Source of the DNA: Campylobacter suis
GTDB taxonomy: Bacteria > Campylobacterota > Campylobacteria > Campylobacterales > Campylobacteraceae
Direction of reading: 5' to 3'
DNA length: 64,000 nt
Assembly (NCBI RefSeq): GCF_905120475.1
Contig: NZ_CAJHOE010000001.1
Span: 310,001 to 374,000, forward strand
Positions 51,908 to 62,200 of the stretch are shown here, piece after piece. The notes beneath the pieces were generated by a model. That model made no database searches. It had not been told where the DNA came from and was given only the letters and a program-made list of their open reading frames with translations. Within the stretch, counting starts at the first letter, position 1. Every line of letters begins with the position of its first letter. The position numbers and the translations under genes were made by a program.

Positions 51908-54103
51908 ATGGACAAAGCTACTATCAAAGCACACAAAATCAGCGAGAGTGAGTATGAAAATATACTTAAAATTTTAGGTCGTGAGCCAAATTTATTAGAG
52001 CTTGGCGTGTTTTCGGCGATGTGGAGTGAGCATTGCAGTTATAAATCAAGCAAAAAGTATCTAAATGGCTTTCCGACAAAGGCGCCTTGGGTCATACAAG
52101 GACCGGGCGAGAACGCCGGCATCATCGATGTTGGGGGCAGATACGCAGCTGTGTTTAAGATGGAGAGCCACAACCACCCAAGCTTTATCGAGCCATATCA
52201 AGGCGCGGCGACTGGCGTTGGCGGGATACTTCGCGATATCTTTACCATGGGTGCAAGGGTCGTTGCAAATATGAACTCGCTTCGCTTTGGAAGCTTTATA
52301 GGCTCTGATAAGGTGGCAAAGTATCAACGTCATTTGATTAAAGGAAGTGTCGCTGGGATAGGGCATTATGGCAACTGCATGGGGATACCAACGGTTGGCG
52401 GCGAGGTGGCATTTGATGAGAGTTTTAATGGCAATATTTTAGTAAATGCCTTCGCTCTTGGGCTTTGTAAAAGTGATGAAATTTTTTACGCAAAAGCCGA
52501 AGGCGTGGGCAATCCCGTAATGTATGTCGGCTCAAAAACTGGTCGTGATGGGCTAGGTGGCGCGGTCATGGCAAGTGATAGCTTTAACGACGCAAACAAA
52601 AGTCTTCGCCCAACCGTGCAAGTAGGCGATCCATTTGCCGAAAAGCTTCTTATGGAGGCTTGTTTGGAGCTGTTTAAGACTGATTTTATCGTGGGCATTC
52701 AGGATATGGGAGCGGCTGGGCTTACTTCGAGTAGTTTTGAGATGGCTGGGCGAAGCGGTAGTGGTATGCGAATGCACCTTGAGCGAGTGCCAATGCGAGA
52801 GAGCGGTATGACGCCATATGAGCTTATGCTAAGTGAAAGTCAAGAGAGAATGCTCATTTGTGCTAAAAAAGGGTGTGAGGATAAGATAAAAGAAATTTTT
52901 GCCAAATGGGATCTTGACGCTGAGGTCATTGGCGAGGTTACAGATAGCGGTAAAATGGAGCTTTTCTGGCACGGCGAAATGGTGGGCGAGATACCGATCG
53001 AGCCACTTAGCGAGGCAGCCCCAGTGCTAGATCGCCCGACAAAAAGACCAAGCTATTTGGATGAGATAAAGAACGTAAATTTAAGCTCGTTTAATAAGGT
53101 TAGCAACCAAGAGGCGTTTGAGAAGCTACTTCGCGACCCGCATATCCTAAATAAAAGCTTTATCTACGATCAATATGACGCAAATATCCAAACAAACACC
53201 ATAAAACAGCCGGGCCACCTAGGTGCTGCTGTCATTCGTGTAAAGCAGACCGGCAAAGCCGTAGCTATGGGTATGCAGTGTAGCTCAAGGCACAACTATG
53301 TAGATCCAAAAATAGGTGCTGCGATGGCGGTGGCTGAGAGTGGGCGAAAGGTCGCGATGAGCGGTGCTACGCCGCTTGCGATAACAGACTGCCTAAACTA
53401 CGGCAACCCTGAAAATCCCGAGGTCATGTGGCAGTTTGCACAAGGTTGCGAGGGCATAAAAGAGGCGTGTAAAGAGCTAAATACGCCAGTGGTGAGTGGA
53501 AACGTGAGCCTTTATAACGACACGGACGGAGTTAGCGTGTATCCGACACCTGGTATTGTAAGCGTGGGTGTAAATGATGACGCGACAAACTCGCTTTCTA
53601 GCGTATTTAAAGCTGAAAATACGGCGGTTTATCTAGTCGGCGAGACTAGCGGAGAATTTGGTGCGAGTTTGTATATGAAGACACTCTTTAACGCGGTTGG
53701 TGGTAAGTTAAAAGAGATTGATTACCAAAAAGAAAGAGCTTTGTGGGAGCTGGTAATTGAAGCAAACAAAGCAAAAATTTTAGAGTTTGCAAACTCTGTT
53801 GGCACTGGTGGCGTGGCGATGAGTTTGGCAAAAATGTCAGCTATAAGTGGAGTTGGCGTAAAGGCAAAGTGTGAGTTTGGCTATGAGAGATGGGTATTTG
53901 ATGAGAGCTTTTCAAGGGCTATTGTTGGCGTAAAAGATGAGGCGAAATTTAGCGAGTTAGCGGATAAATTTGGCTTGAAAATTAAAAAGATAGGCGTAAC
54001 GGGCGGAGAAAATTTTGAGATAGACGGCGTTAAAATGAGCCTAAAAGATATGAGTGAAATTTACTTTAATGAGTTTGCAAAAGTGATAAAACAAGATGAT
54101 TAA
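51908..54103 (+). CDS. purL: Phosphoribosylformylglycinamidine synthase subunit PurL
   Basis: ATP-dependent synthase of step four of purine synthesis, acting with separate PurQ and PurS (not in this window). It is the short PurL (731 residues) with two AIRS-like halves. Signatures are [12 protein letters not shown], the ATP-binding [22 protein letters not shown] and [20 protein letters not shown] precedes the ATG. The 158-base leader (51750-51907) is AT-rich and holds no gene. It is followed closely by a protease gene and, further on, by purH, a distribution known from C. jejuni. Confidence 0.97.
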   Translation: MDKATIKAHKISESEYENILKILGREPNLLELGVFSAMWSEHCSYKSSKKYLNGFPTKAPWVIQGPGENAGIIDVGGRYAAVFKMESHNHPSFIEPYQGAATGVGGILRDIFTMGARVVANMNSLRFGSFIGSDKVAKYQRHLIKGSVAGIGHYGNCMGIPTVGGEVAFDESFNGNILVNAFALGLCKSDEIFYAKAEGVGNPVMYVGSKTGRDGLGGAVMASDSFNDANKSLRPTVQVGDPFAEKLLMEACLELFKTDFIVGIQDMGAAGLTSSSFEMAGRSGSGMRMHLERVPMRESGMTPYELMLSESQERMLICAKKGCEDKIKEIFAKWDLDAEVIGEVTDSGKMELFWHGEMVGEIPIEPLSEAAPVLDRPTKRPSYLDEIKNVNLSSFNKVSNQEAFEKLLRDPHILNKSFIYDQYDANIQTNTIKQPGHLGAAVIRVKQTGKAVAMGMQCSSRHNYVDPKIGAAMAVAESGRKVAMSGATPLAITDCLNYGNPENPEVMWQFAQGCEGIKEACKELNTPVVSGNVSLYNDTDGVSVYPTPGIVSVGVNDDATNSLSSVFKAENTAVYLVGETSGEFGASLYMKTLFNAVGGKLKEIDYQKERALWELVIEANKAKILEFANSVGTGGVAMSLAKMSAISGVGVKAKCEFGYERWVFDESFSRAIVGVKDEAKFSELADKFGLKIKKIGVTGGENFEIDGVKMSLKDMSEIYFNEFAKVIKQDD

Positions 54104-54112
54104 AGGATAAAA

Positions 54113-55168
54113 ATGAGCTTGAAAGAGTGGATAGGAAGCTCCGCAAAAGGGGCGTATGAAGAGCAGGAGCGAGAGAGTAGAAAATCAATCGCCAAACCGC
54201 CGATTTTATTTAACCAAACGCAAATGCTTATAAAAAATTTAGAAGCAAAGCTTGGCGGAACGCTCATTACCTACTACAACTCAAACGCTGGATCGGTTTG
54301 CGGAAATGACGCTTCGGCGATGTATGAAATTTTGCGTGGCAAAAAGATAGATAATGCCTTTTTGTATATCAAAAGCGACGGCGGAAGCGGTATCGCAAGT
54401 CTTAAGAACATCTCCACGCTTCGCAACTACTGCAAAAACGTCATCGCCCTTGTCCCTGCAAACTGTGCTTCGGCTGCGACGATGATGGCACTTGGGGCAA
54501 ACGAGATAGTCATGGGGCCTTTGGCGTATCTTACTCCTGTTGATACATCGCTAAAGCACGAGCTAAGTCCGACTACCAAAAACAACGAGCTTTCAAGTAT
54601 CTCGATGGACGAGCTAAGCCGCGTGATAAAGTTGTGGAAAGAGCAAGAGAAACAAAATGATCTAAATCCCTATAAATCGCTTTATGAGTATATCCATCCG
54701 CTTGTTTTTGGGGCTGTGGATAGGGCTAGTTCGCTCTCGCTTAAAATTTGCCGTGAAATTTTACGCTATCACATTCATGATGATGAAAAAATCAAGCAAA
54801 TTTCAGAAAAGCTAAACAGCGATTACCCGGCTCACGAGTATCCGATAATGTTTCGCGAGGCCGAAGAGATCGGGCTTCACGTGCGAAAGATGGACGATGA
54901 GCTAAATGAAATGCTTCAAGAGCTAACCATGCTTTACTCAGAGATGGGACAGCGCGCATTTACCGACTATGATGAGAACAGCTATCATGATAACAACATC
55001 GCAAATATCATTGAAGCAAACGGAAAGCAAATTTATTATCAGATAGATAAGGACTGGTTTTACCGCTCTGATGAGAGGCGGTGGAGCGTGATGAATGACG
55101 AGAGTTCGTGGCGTAAAAACGAGCTTGTCGGCGGTAAGCTTAAAAACACTATATATCATCTGTGGTGA
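54113..55168 (+). CDS. Cytosolic ClpP/crotonase-fold serine protease (SDH-proteinase family)
   Basis: A 351-residue protein of the serine-dehydrogenase-proteinase type, with a ClpP/SppA-like fold. The core is LYIKSDGGSGIASLKNI, followed by ALVPANCASAATMMALGANE with the expected nucleophile Ser, and then MGPLAYLTPVD. There is no signal peptide or membrane anchor, so unlike SppA it is cytosolic. It lies between purL and the membrane J-protein gene. In C. jejuni I recall purL directly next to the J-protein, so this gene is probably lineage-specific. A weak AGGAT site lies upstream. Function unknown; perhaps protein quality control with its neighbour. Confidence 0.8.
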   Translation: MSLKEWIGSSAKGAYEEQERESRKSIAKPPILFNQTQMLIKNLEAKLGGTLITYYNSNAGSVCGNDASAMYEILRGKKIDNAFLYIKSDGGSGIASLKNISTLRNYCKNVIALVPANCASAATMMALGANEIVMGPLAYLTPVDTSLKHELSPTTKNNELSSISMDELSRVIKLWKEQEKQNDLNPYKSLYEYIHPLVFGAVDRASSLSLKICREILRYHIHDDEKIKQISEKLNSDYPAHEYPIMFREAEEIGLHVRKMDDELNEMLQELTMLYSEMGQRAFTDYDENSYHDNNIANIIEANGKQIYYQIDKDWFYRSDERRWSVMNDESSWRKNELVGGKLKNTIYHLW

Positions 55169-55171
55169 AAA

Positions 55172-55927
55172 ATGGGTACGATTTTATTTTACGCTATCAT
55201 TTTTTGGGTGCTTTATAAGCTTTTTGCAAAGTTTAAATTTGCAAGTGGCGGTAGCTTTTCAAATCGCAGAGCATTTAGTCAAGATGAGGCGAAATTTCTA
55301 GTGGCCCTTCTTGCAAAGGTCGCAAAGGGCGATGGAAGGGTGAGTGAGCTAGAAGCTAGGCTAGTTAGTCAGACTTTCGATGATTTGGTGCGTAAAACTG
55401 GGGTGGATAGGGCTGAGCTAAAGGCGATATTTGACACTGAAAAGGAGCTAGTTGATGAGGCTTATGAGGTGGCACTTGAGTATAGGCAAAAGCTTCATCT
55501 TGATAGGCAAACAGCGATCGCTCGTATAACATTTTTCTTAAATTTAGCCTATTTTGATGGCGAGTTTCATCCAGATGAACGCAAAGTGATAGAGGATATA
55601 TCGCGTGGATTTGGCATAGATAGGGCGTTGCTTGATGCGATTATTTTACGATTTGAGCAGTTTTATAACGCTCATTCGCGTCATTATAATAGGTCGCAAA
55701 ATACACACTCCCCCGCTAGGCGTGACGCGTATGAGGTGCTTGGCGTGGCTAGGGATAGTGAGTTTGGCGTGATTAAAAAACGCTATAGAGAGCTTGTGAG
55801 AAAGTATCATCCTGATATTTTGATGGGGCAGGGCGAGAGTGAGGAAGTTATCGAAAAATCAACCAAAAAACTTCAAGAGATAAACGAGGCGTATGAGAGT
55901 ATCAAAAACGAACGAGGCGAGAGCTAA
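55172..55927 (+). CDS. djlA: Membrane-anchored TerB-J-domain co-chaperone, DjlA-like
   Basis: A single N-terminal membrane helix (residues 2-22) anchors the protein. A TerB-like helical domain follows (about 38-168), then a C-terminal J domain with the HPD motif at 213-215 (YRELVRKYHPD) that stimulates DnaK. DjlA of E. coli has this architecture. It starts 3 bases after the protease gene and so may form a two-gene proteostasis unit with it. The restriction-modification cassette begins 19 bases after its stop. Confidence 0.92.
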   Translation: MGTILFYAIIFWVLYKLFAKFKFASGGSFSNRRAFSQDEAKFLVALLAKVAKGDGRVSELEARLVSQTFDDLVRKTGVDRAELKAIFDTEKELVDEAYEVALEYRQKLHLDRQTAIARITFFLNLAYFDGEFHPDERKVIEDISRGFGIDRALLDAIILRFEQFYNAHSRHYNRSQNTHSPARRDAYEVLGVARDSEFGVIKKRYRELVRKYHPDILMGQGESEEVIEKSTKKLQEINEAYESIKNERGES

Positions 55928-55932
55928 AACCA

Positions 55933-55949
55933 ATAAAAGGAGTAAAATG
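55933..55949 (+). repeat. Left copy of a near-direct repeat flanking the R-M cassette
   Basis: ATAAAAGGAGTAAAATG, containing the ribosome site and ATG of the restriction gene. It nearly repeats the 17 bases before and including the purH ATG (57452-57468). It may mark the join of an inserted cassette, or it may be two similar ribosome sites. Confidence 0.4.
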
Positions 55950-56468
55950 ATAGAAGGTGGCATAGGTGGTTCAAATACGCAAACTGGACTTATTTTTGAA
56001 GGGAAAGTTGATTTAGCAACATTTCTTTCACATCAAAATGGATATATAGTAAATGAAAAACAGGAGGTTTTTTATGATAATAATTTGGTGGCACAAATTT
56101 TTAAAAAATATAAATTTTATGATTTTTTAAAAAATAAAGGTGTTGATTGGGAAAATATAATCTCAAAACGCCTTTTGCCAGATGATAGCATTTATGTTAT
56201 TATAAACAATACATTTTTTATTATAGAATGTAAATTCCAACAAGTAGCAGGTAGTGTAGATGAAAAACTTCAAACTTGTGATTTTAAGAAAAAACAATAC
56301 CAAAAATTACTTTCACACTTAAACACGGAAGTGCAATACATATACTTGCTTAGTGATTGGTTTAAAAAGCCAGAATATAGAGATGTTTTGGATTATATAA
56401 TTAGTGTAGATTGTAAGTATTATTTTGAATATATACCACTTCAAATTTTAGGGCTTCCAATACCATGA
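55947..56468 (+). CDS. Type II restriction endonuclease, PD-(D/E)xK fold
   Basis: A 173-residue nuclease. Pro78-Asp79-Asp80, then Glu94-Cys95-Lys96 (IIECKFQ), form the PD-(D/E)xK centre. The N-terminal GGSNTQTGLIFEGK and the block GSVDEKLQTCDFKKKQY after the catalytic Lys are typical of orthodox type II enzymes. I chose the ATG at 55947, with AAAGGAG 5 bases upstream. A longer frame up to 55893 would overlap djlA and lacks a site. It overlaps the methylase by 4 bases. The DNA is visibly more AT-rich than its neighbours, suggesting transfer. The recognition sequence cannot be predicted with confidence. Confidence 0.85.
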   Translation: MIEGGIGGSNTQTGLIFEGKVDLATFLSHQNGYIVNEKQEVFYDNNLVAQIFKKYKFYDFLKNKGVDWENIISKRLLPDDSIYVIINNTFFIIECKFQQVAGSVDEKLQTCDFKKKQYQKLLSHLNTEVQYIYLLSDWFKKPEYRDVLDYIISVDCKYYFEYIPLQILGLPIP

Positions 56469-57262
56469 GTTGCGATTTTATACTTCATAATGGTGATACT
56501 TTTAAAATCTTACCAAAATTTCAAAATGAATTTGATTTGATTTTTGCAGATCCACCGTATTTTTTATCTAATAATGGACTAAGCATACAAAGTGGCAAAA
56601 TAGTCAGTGTAAATAAGGGCGAATGGGATAAAAGCTATGGAATAGATGAAATAGATAAATTTAACTTAGAGTGGTTGTCAATGGCAAAAAATGCACTTAC
56701 TGATAATGGAAGTATTATGATTAGTGGCACATATCATAATATTTTTTCTATTGGTAGAGCATTGCAAAAGCTAGATTTTAAAATTTTAAATATAATAACT
56801 TGGCAAAAAACAAATCCGCCACCGAATTTTAGCTGTCGCTATCTTACGCATAGCACAGAGCAAATTATCTGGGCTAGAAAAAGCGAAAAACATAAACATA
56901 TCTTTAACTATGAGTTTATGAAAAAAATAAATGGCGATAAACAAATGCGTGATGTGTGGGCTTTCCCTGCAATTGCCCCATGGGAAAAATCGTGCGGTAA
57001 GCATCCTACTCAAAAACCACTAGCACTTTTGGTGCGATTGATTTTAATGGCAAGCGATGAAAATAGTGTGATTTGCGACCCATTTAGTGGAAGTAGCACT
57101 ACCGGAATTGCAGCAAATTTATTAGGTAGAAATTTTATAGGTATAGAAAAAGAGAGCGAATTTGTGGAAATTTCTAAAAATAGAAAACTTGAATTGGACG
57201 CTAATTTATCAAAATTTCGTGCTAAATTAAATGATTTGAGCTTGATAAATAATTTAATTTAA
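56465..57262 (+). CDS. DpnA-like adenine-N6 DNA methyltransferase
   Basis: Modification enzyme of the cassette (265 residues). The catalytic DPPY (residues 29-32) comes first and the SAM motif DPFSGSSTTG (from 205) last, giving the beta-class order. Blocks such as WQKTNPPPNFSCRYLTHSTE, GKHPTQKP and KQMRDVWAF match DpnA, the single-strand-capable GATC methylase of the pneumococcal DpnII system (from memory). That suggests a GATC-type or similar A-containing target, but it is an inference. It overlaps the restriction gene by 4 bases, so the two are coupled, and it has the same AT-rich base composition. Confidence 0.9.
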   Translation: MSCDFILHNGDTFKILPKFQNEFDLIFADPPYFLSNNGLSIQSGKIVSVNKGEWDKSYGIDEIDKFNLEWLSMAKNALTDNGSIMISGTYHNIFSIGRALQKLDFKILNIITWQKTNPPPNFSCRYLTHSTEQIIWARKSEKHKHIFNYEFMKKINGDKQMRDVWAFPAIAPWEKSCGKHPTQKPLALLVRLILMASDENSVICDPFSGSSTTGIAANLLGRNFIGIEKESEFVEISKNRKLELDANLSKFRAKLNDLSLINNLI

Positions 57263-57277
57263 GGAGATTAGTGAAAA

Positions 57278-57412
57278 ATGAATAACAAAAAGCCAAAAAA
57301 TAATGCGTCTGGATATAATGGTAGCCAACCACTTAGAGTATATCTAAAATGCAAGATAGAAAAACCGTTAAGTGATTTTGGATATAGAGATATGTTTTGG
57401 TGGAAATATTAG
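57278..57412 (+). CDS. Small unknown ORF after the R-M genes
   Basis: A 44-codon frame with a basic, Asn/Lys-rich start ([20 protein letters not shown]) and a Trp/Tyr-rich end ([11 protein letters not shown]). AAGGAG lies 11 bases upstream, slightly far. A GTG at 57271 opens a five-codon frame that stops at once. It has the same AT-rich look as the R-M genes, so it may be a small cassette protein or the tail of a decayed gene. I do not recognise it. Confidence 0.4.
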   Translation: MNNKKPKNNASGYNGSQPLRVYLKCKIEKPLSDFGYRDMFWWKY

Positions 57413-57451
57413 CAATCAATTTTAGTGTAAAAAATGTCGAAGTAATACATG

Positions 57452-57468
57452 ATAAAGGAGTAAAAATG
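57452..57468 (+). repeat. Right copy of the near-direct repeat at purH
   Basis: ATAAAGGAGTAAAAATG, ending in the purH ATG. It differs from the copy at 55933-55949 only by the position of one A. It encloses, with that copy, the R-M genes and the small ORF. Confidence 0.4.
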
Positions 57469-58998
57469 CGAGCATTAATCAGTGTGAGTGACAAAGATGG
57501 CGTTGTGGAGTTTGGGCGTAGGCTAAGTGAGCTTGGCTGGGAGATTTTAAGCACCGGTGGGACTTACAAACTGCTTAAAGAAAATGGCATAAACGCGACA
57601 GAAGTTAGCGAATACACCGCGTCGCCTGAGATGTTTGAAGGGCGTGTAAAGACCCTGCATCCAAAAATTCACGGTGGGATTTTGCACCGCAGAGAGCTTG
57701 ATGCGCATATTTTGGACGCCCAAAAAAACAGCATTGAGGCGATTGATCTGGTTTGTGTAAATTTATATCCATTTAAACAAACGACCATTCGCACTGATGA
57801 CTTTGATGAGATCATCGAAAATATCGACATCGGTGGCCCTGCGATGCTGCGTTCGGCGGCAAAAAATTTCAAAGATGTCTTGGTGGTGACCGACATACTT
57901 GACTATGATGAAATTTTAGCTAGACTTAAGGACGGCAAGGCTGATTATGAGTTTAGAAGACACCTTATGATAAAGGCTTATGAGCATACGGCGGCTTATG
58001 ATAGCATGATTGCAAACTATATGAACGAGCGATTTAACGGCGGTTTTGGAGCGAGTAAATTTATCGTAGGAAGCAAGGTTTTTGACACTAGATATGGCGA
58101 AAATCCACACCAAAAAGGCGCACTTTATGAGTTTGACTACTTTTTTACGAACAACTTTAGAGCCCTTAAAGGCGAAGCTAGTTTTAATAACCTAACCGAC
58201 ATAAACGGCGCTTTAATGCTTGCTACTAGCTTTGATGAAGCTCCTGCGGTGGCGATCATAAAACACGCTAATCCTTGCGGTTTTGCGGTAAAAAGTAACT
58301 TGCTTGAAAGCTACACAGAGGCTTTAAAATGCGATCCTATCTCGGCATACGGCGGGGTTGTAGCGATAAATGGCACGCTTGATAAGGCTTTGGCTGAAAA
58401 GATCAATGAAATTTATGTCGAAGTAATAATTGCTGCAAATGTCACAGATGAGGCTTTGGCGGTGTTTGAGGCTAAAAAACGCATTAAAATTTTCACTCAG
58501 GATAATAAATTTTTACTCCGTTCAAACGATAAATTTGACTTTAAGCGAATTGATGGCGGTTTTGTCTATCAAGAACGCGATGAAGTGAAAAATGACGAGC
58601 TTAAAAATATGAAGCAAATGGGCGAAGTGAGTGCTACAAAACAGCAGTTAGATGACGCGAGTGTTGCGTGGAAAGTGGCGGCACTTACGAAGTCAAACTG
58701 TGTTGTGTATGTGAAAGACTCGGCTGTTGTGGCGATTGGTATGGGTATGACTAGCCGTGTTGATGCGGCGCGCGCGGCAGTGGCAAAAGCAAAGGATATG
58801 AGGCTTGATCTAAACGGCTCGACATTAGCTAGTGAGGCATTTTTCCCTTTTCGTGATAGTATCGACATCGCAAATGAAGTCGGCGTAAAGTGCATTGTAG
58901 AGCCTGGTGGAAGCATAAGAGATGATGAAGTGATAGAGGCTGCAAACGAGCATAAAATAGCACTTTATTTTACTGGTGTTAGACACTTTTTGCACTAA
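57466..58998 (+). CDS. purH: Bifunctional AICAR transformylase/IMP cyclohydrolase
   Basis: Last two steps of IMP synthesis. The N-terminal cyclohydrolase domain has [37 protein letters not shown] and [15 protein letters not shown]. The transformylase domain has [10 protein letters not shown] and ends with [18 protein letters not shown] and FTGVRHF. I chose the ATG at 57466, with AAAGGAG 5 bases upstream, giving 510 residues. A frame upstream to 57397 would add 23 residues without support. Its usual neighbour djlA is separated from it by the R-M cassette. Confidence 0.97.
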   Translation: MRALISVSDKDGVVEFGRRLSELGWEILSTGGTYKLLKENGINATEVSEYTASPEMFEGRVKTLHPKIHGGILHRRELDAHILDAQKNSIEAIDLVCVNLYPFKQTTIRTDDFDEIIENIDIGGPAMLRSAAKNFKDVLVVTDILDYDEILARLKDGKADYEFRRHLMIKAYEHTAAYDSMIANYMNERFNGGFGASKFIVGSKVFDTRYGENPHQKGALYEFDYFFTNNFRALKGEASFNNLTDINGALMLATSFDEAPAVAIIKHANPCGFAVKSNLLESYTEALKCDPISAYGGVVAINGTLDKALAEKINEIYVEVIIAANVTDEALAVFEAKKRIKIFTQDNKFLLRSNDKFDFKRIDGGFVYQERDEVKNDELKNMKQMGEVSATKQQLDDASVAWKVAALTKSNCVVYVKDSAVVAIGMGMTSRVDAARAAVAKAKDMRLDLNGSTLASEAFFPFRDSIDIANEVGVKCIVEPGGSIRDDEVIEAANEHKIALYFTGVRHFLH

Positions 58999-59298
58999 AA
59001 TTTAGCATAGATTTGACTAAGTTTGGCACTTGCTTAGCTTAGTCAAAATTTAAAATTTACTTTTAAAGCAAATTTGCTAAATGTTGTTTTATTTCTTACA
59101 ATAACTAAAAGCTTAAAAATTATCTTAATAAATAAAATTAAGATAGATTAAAATTTTTACACATATCAAACTCTATAAATGCTATATTTTAAAATCATAG
59201 AGATATTTTTATATCGTTGTTTTCGGTAAATTCAACCTTTTTAAAGCAAATATTTAAACTAATATAATATAATAAGACTTTTACTAAAAAGGTGATAT
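58999..59298. other. AT-rich intergenic region with three dyads
   Basis: No gene seen. It holds a 10-bp inverted repeat (59012-59021 and 59038-59047, TTTGACTAAG/CTTAGTCAAA) that is probably the purH terminator. It also holds a perfect palindrome AGCAAATTTGCT at 59067-59078 and a 9-bp stem TATCTTAAT/ATTAAGATA at 59121-59145. The last two could be operators for the haem lyase gene. A promoter is near its right end. Confidence 0.6.
59263..59273 (+). promoter_or_regulatory. Overlapping -10 boxes before ccsBA
   Basis: TATAAT occurs at 59263-59268 and, sharing one base, again at 59268-59273, 25 to 36 bases before the ATG. One or both can act as the vegetative -10 element. No TG extension or clear -35 is seen. 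Confidence 0.45.
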
Positions 59299-62200
59299 AT
59301 GAAAAATTTGACAAAAACTTTTTTTAGCATGGCGTCAGCGATTGTGCTATTTTTGATATTTGCTATCGGCTCCGCAGTGGCAACTATCATAGAGAGGCTC
59401 GAGACGACGCAAGCAGCATGGGAAGTTGTTTATGGTGCGAGCTGGTTTGCGCTCGTTCAGGTGCTTTTGGGTATAAATTTGGCTTACAATATATTTGCCT
59501 ACAAGCTTATAAATATAAAAAAGTTGCCTTCTTTGTTGTTTCATATGAGTTTTTTGATTATATTAATAGGCGCTGGCATAACAAGATATTTTGGTTTTGA
59601 AGGCACTATGCATATTCGTGAAAATACAGAGTCAAATACCATATTAACGCGAGGCTCGTTTATAAATTTTAGCACGGTAATTGATGGAGAACAGTACTCC
59701 GTCTCTATACCAAAAGAGCTTTCTACGCTAAGCAGAAGTGGCTTTGATCTCTCGCTTGACCTGCCAGGTGGGGTTGCGAATTTAAAATACCTAGAATATG
59801 TCCCAAAAGCTGGTTATAAATTTGTAGATGACGCAAATGGTAAGGCGGCCGTAGAGCTTGTGCTTTCTGATGAAACAGACAAAGAGGAGACTAGCCTTGT
59901 TGAAGGTGATGAGCTAGAGCTTGGACCTACATCTTTTGCTTTAAATAAACTTCCAAAGCATGGTCAAGCTTATGTTTTGTTTCAGATAAATAAAGAGCGT
60001 TCGTTTTTTGTTTCAAATACTGATATTACTGTGTTTGATGGCGAAAAAAAGACTATTAAGGCGGGAGAGGAGGTTGCTTTTGACAAGGCAAAGCTTTATA
60101 CTATAAATGGTATAAATTTCTCTATCAAATTTGCTTCTCCAGCAGCTTCAAAGAAGCTAGTTTCAACACAAACGAGTGAATTTGACGCTATTGTTGCTGA
60201 GTTAAAACATAATGGCGAAAGTAAAGAGGTTGCCATGTTTTATAACATTTCTGAACCAGTGCGAGCTTTTATTGCAGATAAGGTATTTTTCGTATCTTGG
60301 GGAGCTCAAAGGATAAAGTTACCTTTTAGCTTTTACTTAAAAGATTTTGAACTAAAGCGCTACCCAGGCTCAAATTCGCCTATGGGATATGCTAGTGATG
60401 TTGTGGTAAAAGATCCAAACTCAGAAATTCAGCCAGGATTTGATTATAGAATTTATATGAATAATGTCCTAGATTACGCAGGATATCGCTTTTTCCAAAG
60501 CTCATATGACCAAGATGAAAAAGGCACAGTCCTATCTGTAAATAGAGATCCAGGCAAAATTACAACCTACATCGGCTACTTTATAATGGGGCTGGGTTTT
60601 ATCCTAAACATTATAAATCCAGGCTCTCGTTTTAGAAAGCTGGCTCATCTTGTTGATGTTGAGTCAAGTAAAAAGGTTGTTGCTGTCTTGTTTGCTCTTT
60701 TTGCTGTGTTTAACACGCAAAATATCGTAGCAAACGACTTTTTGCCACATATTGATGCAGAGCATGCTGATAAACTTGGTAAAATTTTAGTTCAAAGCCC
60801 AGATGGTAGAATGAAGCCATTTGATACTGTTAGTCGTGATATATTAAATAAAGTTCATAGAAAAGATAGTATAAATAAGCTAAATTCTAACCAAGCCTTG
60901 CTATCTATAATGATAGAGCCAGAGTACTGGCGAAGCGAGCCTGTTATAGCTCTTGGAAGTAGTGCAGAGCTTAAAAAAGAGCTTGGTATCGACCCAGCTA
61001 AAAAATTTGCAAGTTTTGTTGAATTTTTTGCACTTAAAGATGGGCAGAGCGAATATAAACTAGGTCGTTTTGCTGATATTGCAAGTAGAAAGCACCCAGG
61101 ATCTCGTGGGACTTTTGATAAGGATGTTATTAAGATAGACGAGCGTGTGAATGTCTTTTATATCGCTTTTATAGGCGAAATTTTTAAGGTGTTTCCAAAG
61201 CAAAATGACCCGTCAAATACATGGTCATCGCCGTATTCAGCTATGATGAGTTTCCCGCCAGAGGAGTCAGGCGTGATTGCCAATATAATGAAAGAGTATT
61301 TTGAAGCGGTTGAAGCAGCTATGAAGCTTGGCGAAAAGTCTAGTTCAAATGCTGATGAGTATACTAAAAAATGGTCATTAGCCGATGAAAAACTTGCAAA
61401 TATAAAAATTTATCAAGAGAGATACGGCTCAAGTGTTATCCCTGCAAAATCACGCGTAGATATGGAAATTTTATTTAATAAGGTGCAAATTTTTGAACGC
61501 TTGACACCAGTTTATCTTCTTGCAGGTTTTGCGCTTTTGATATTTATATTTATTAAGATGCTTGCTCCAAGACTAAATATAAACCCAGTTATAAAAGCTA
61601 TATATATTATAAATTTACTTGCTTTTATCGCGCATACAGCAGGGCTTGGACTTCGCTGGTATATTTCCGAGCACGCACCGTGGAGTAACTCGTATGAGTC
61701 GATGGTCTATATAGCTTGGGCTCTTGGACTTTCTGGCATCGTCTTTTCAAAGCGTAGCCCTATCGCTATAGCGCTTACTTCGATGTTGGCTGGTATAACT
61801 TTATTTGTCGCACATCTTAGCTGGATGGATCCGCAGATAACTACTCTTGTTCCAGTGCTTCAAAGCTACTGGCTAACTATCCATGTTTCTGTTATTACAG
61901 CTAGTTACGGCTTTTTAGGGCTTTGCTCTCTACTTGGCTTTTTTGTCCTAGTGCTTATAGTGATGCAAAGAAAAAATTCAGAAAACAAAGAGATAATGCG
62001 AAATATCACTGAAGCTACTCGTATAAATGAGATGGCTATGATACTTGGTATCAGTCTTTTAACACTTGGAAATTTCCTTGGAGGTGTTTGGGCAAATGAG
62101 AGTTGGGGTAGATACTGGGGTTGGGATAGCAAGGAGACTTGGGCTTTGATCTCCATCCTTGTATATGCGGCTGTGCTTCATATGAGATTTGTTCCAAAGC

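Noticed and set aside
57271-57285. GTG start at a good distance from AAGGAG after the methylase
   Set aside because: The frame stops after four codons (V-K-N-E), so at most it would be a leader; the ATG at 57278 gives the only longer frame.
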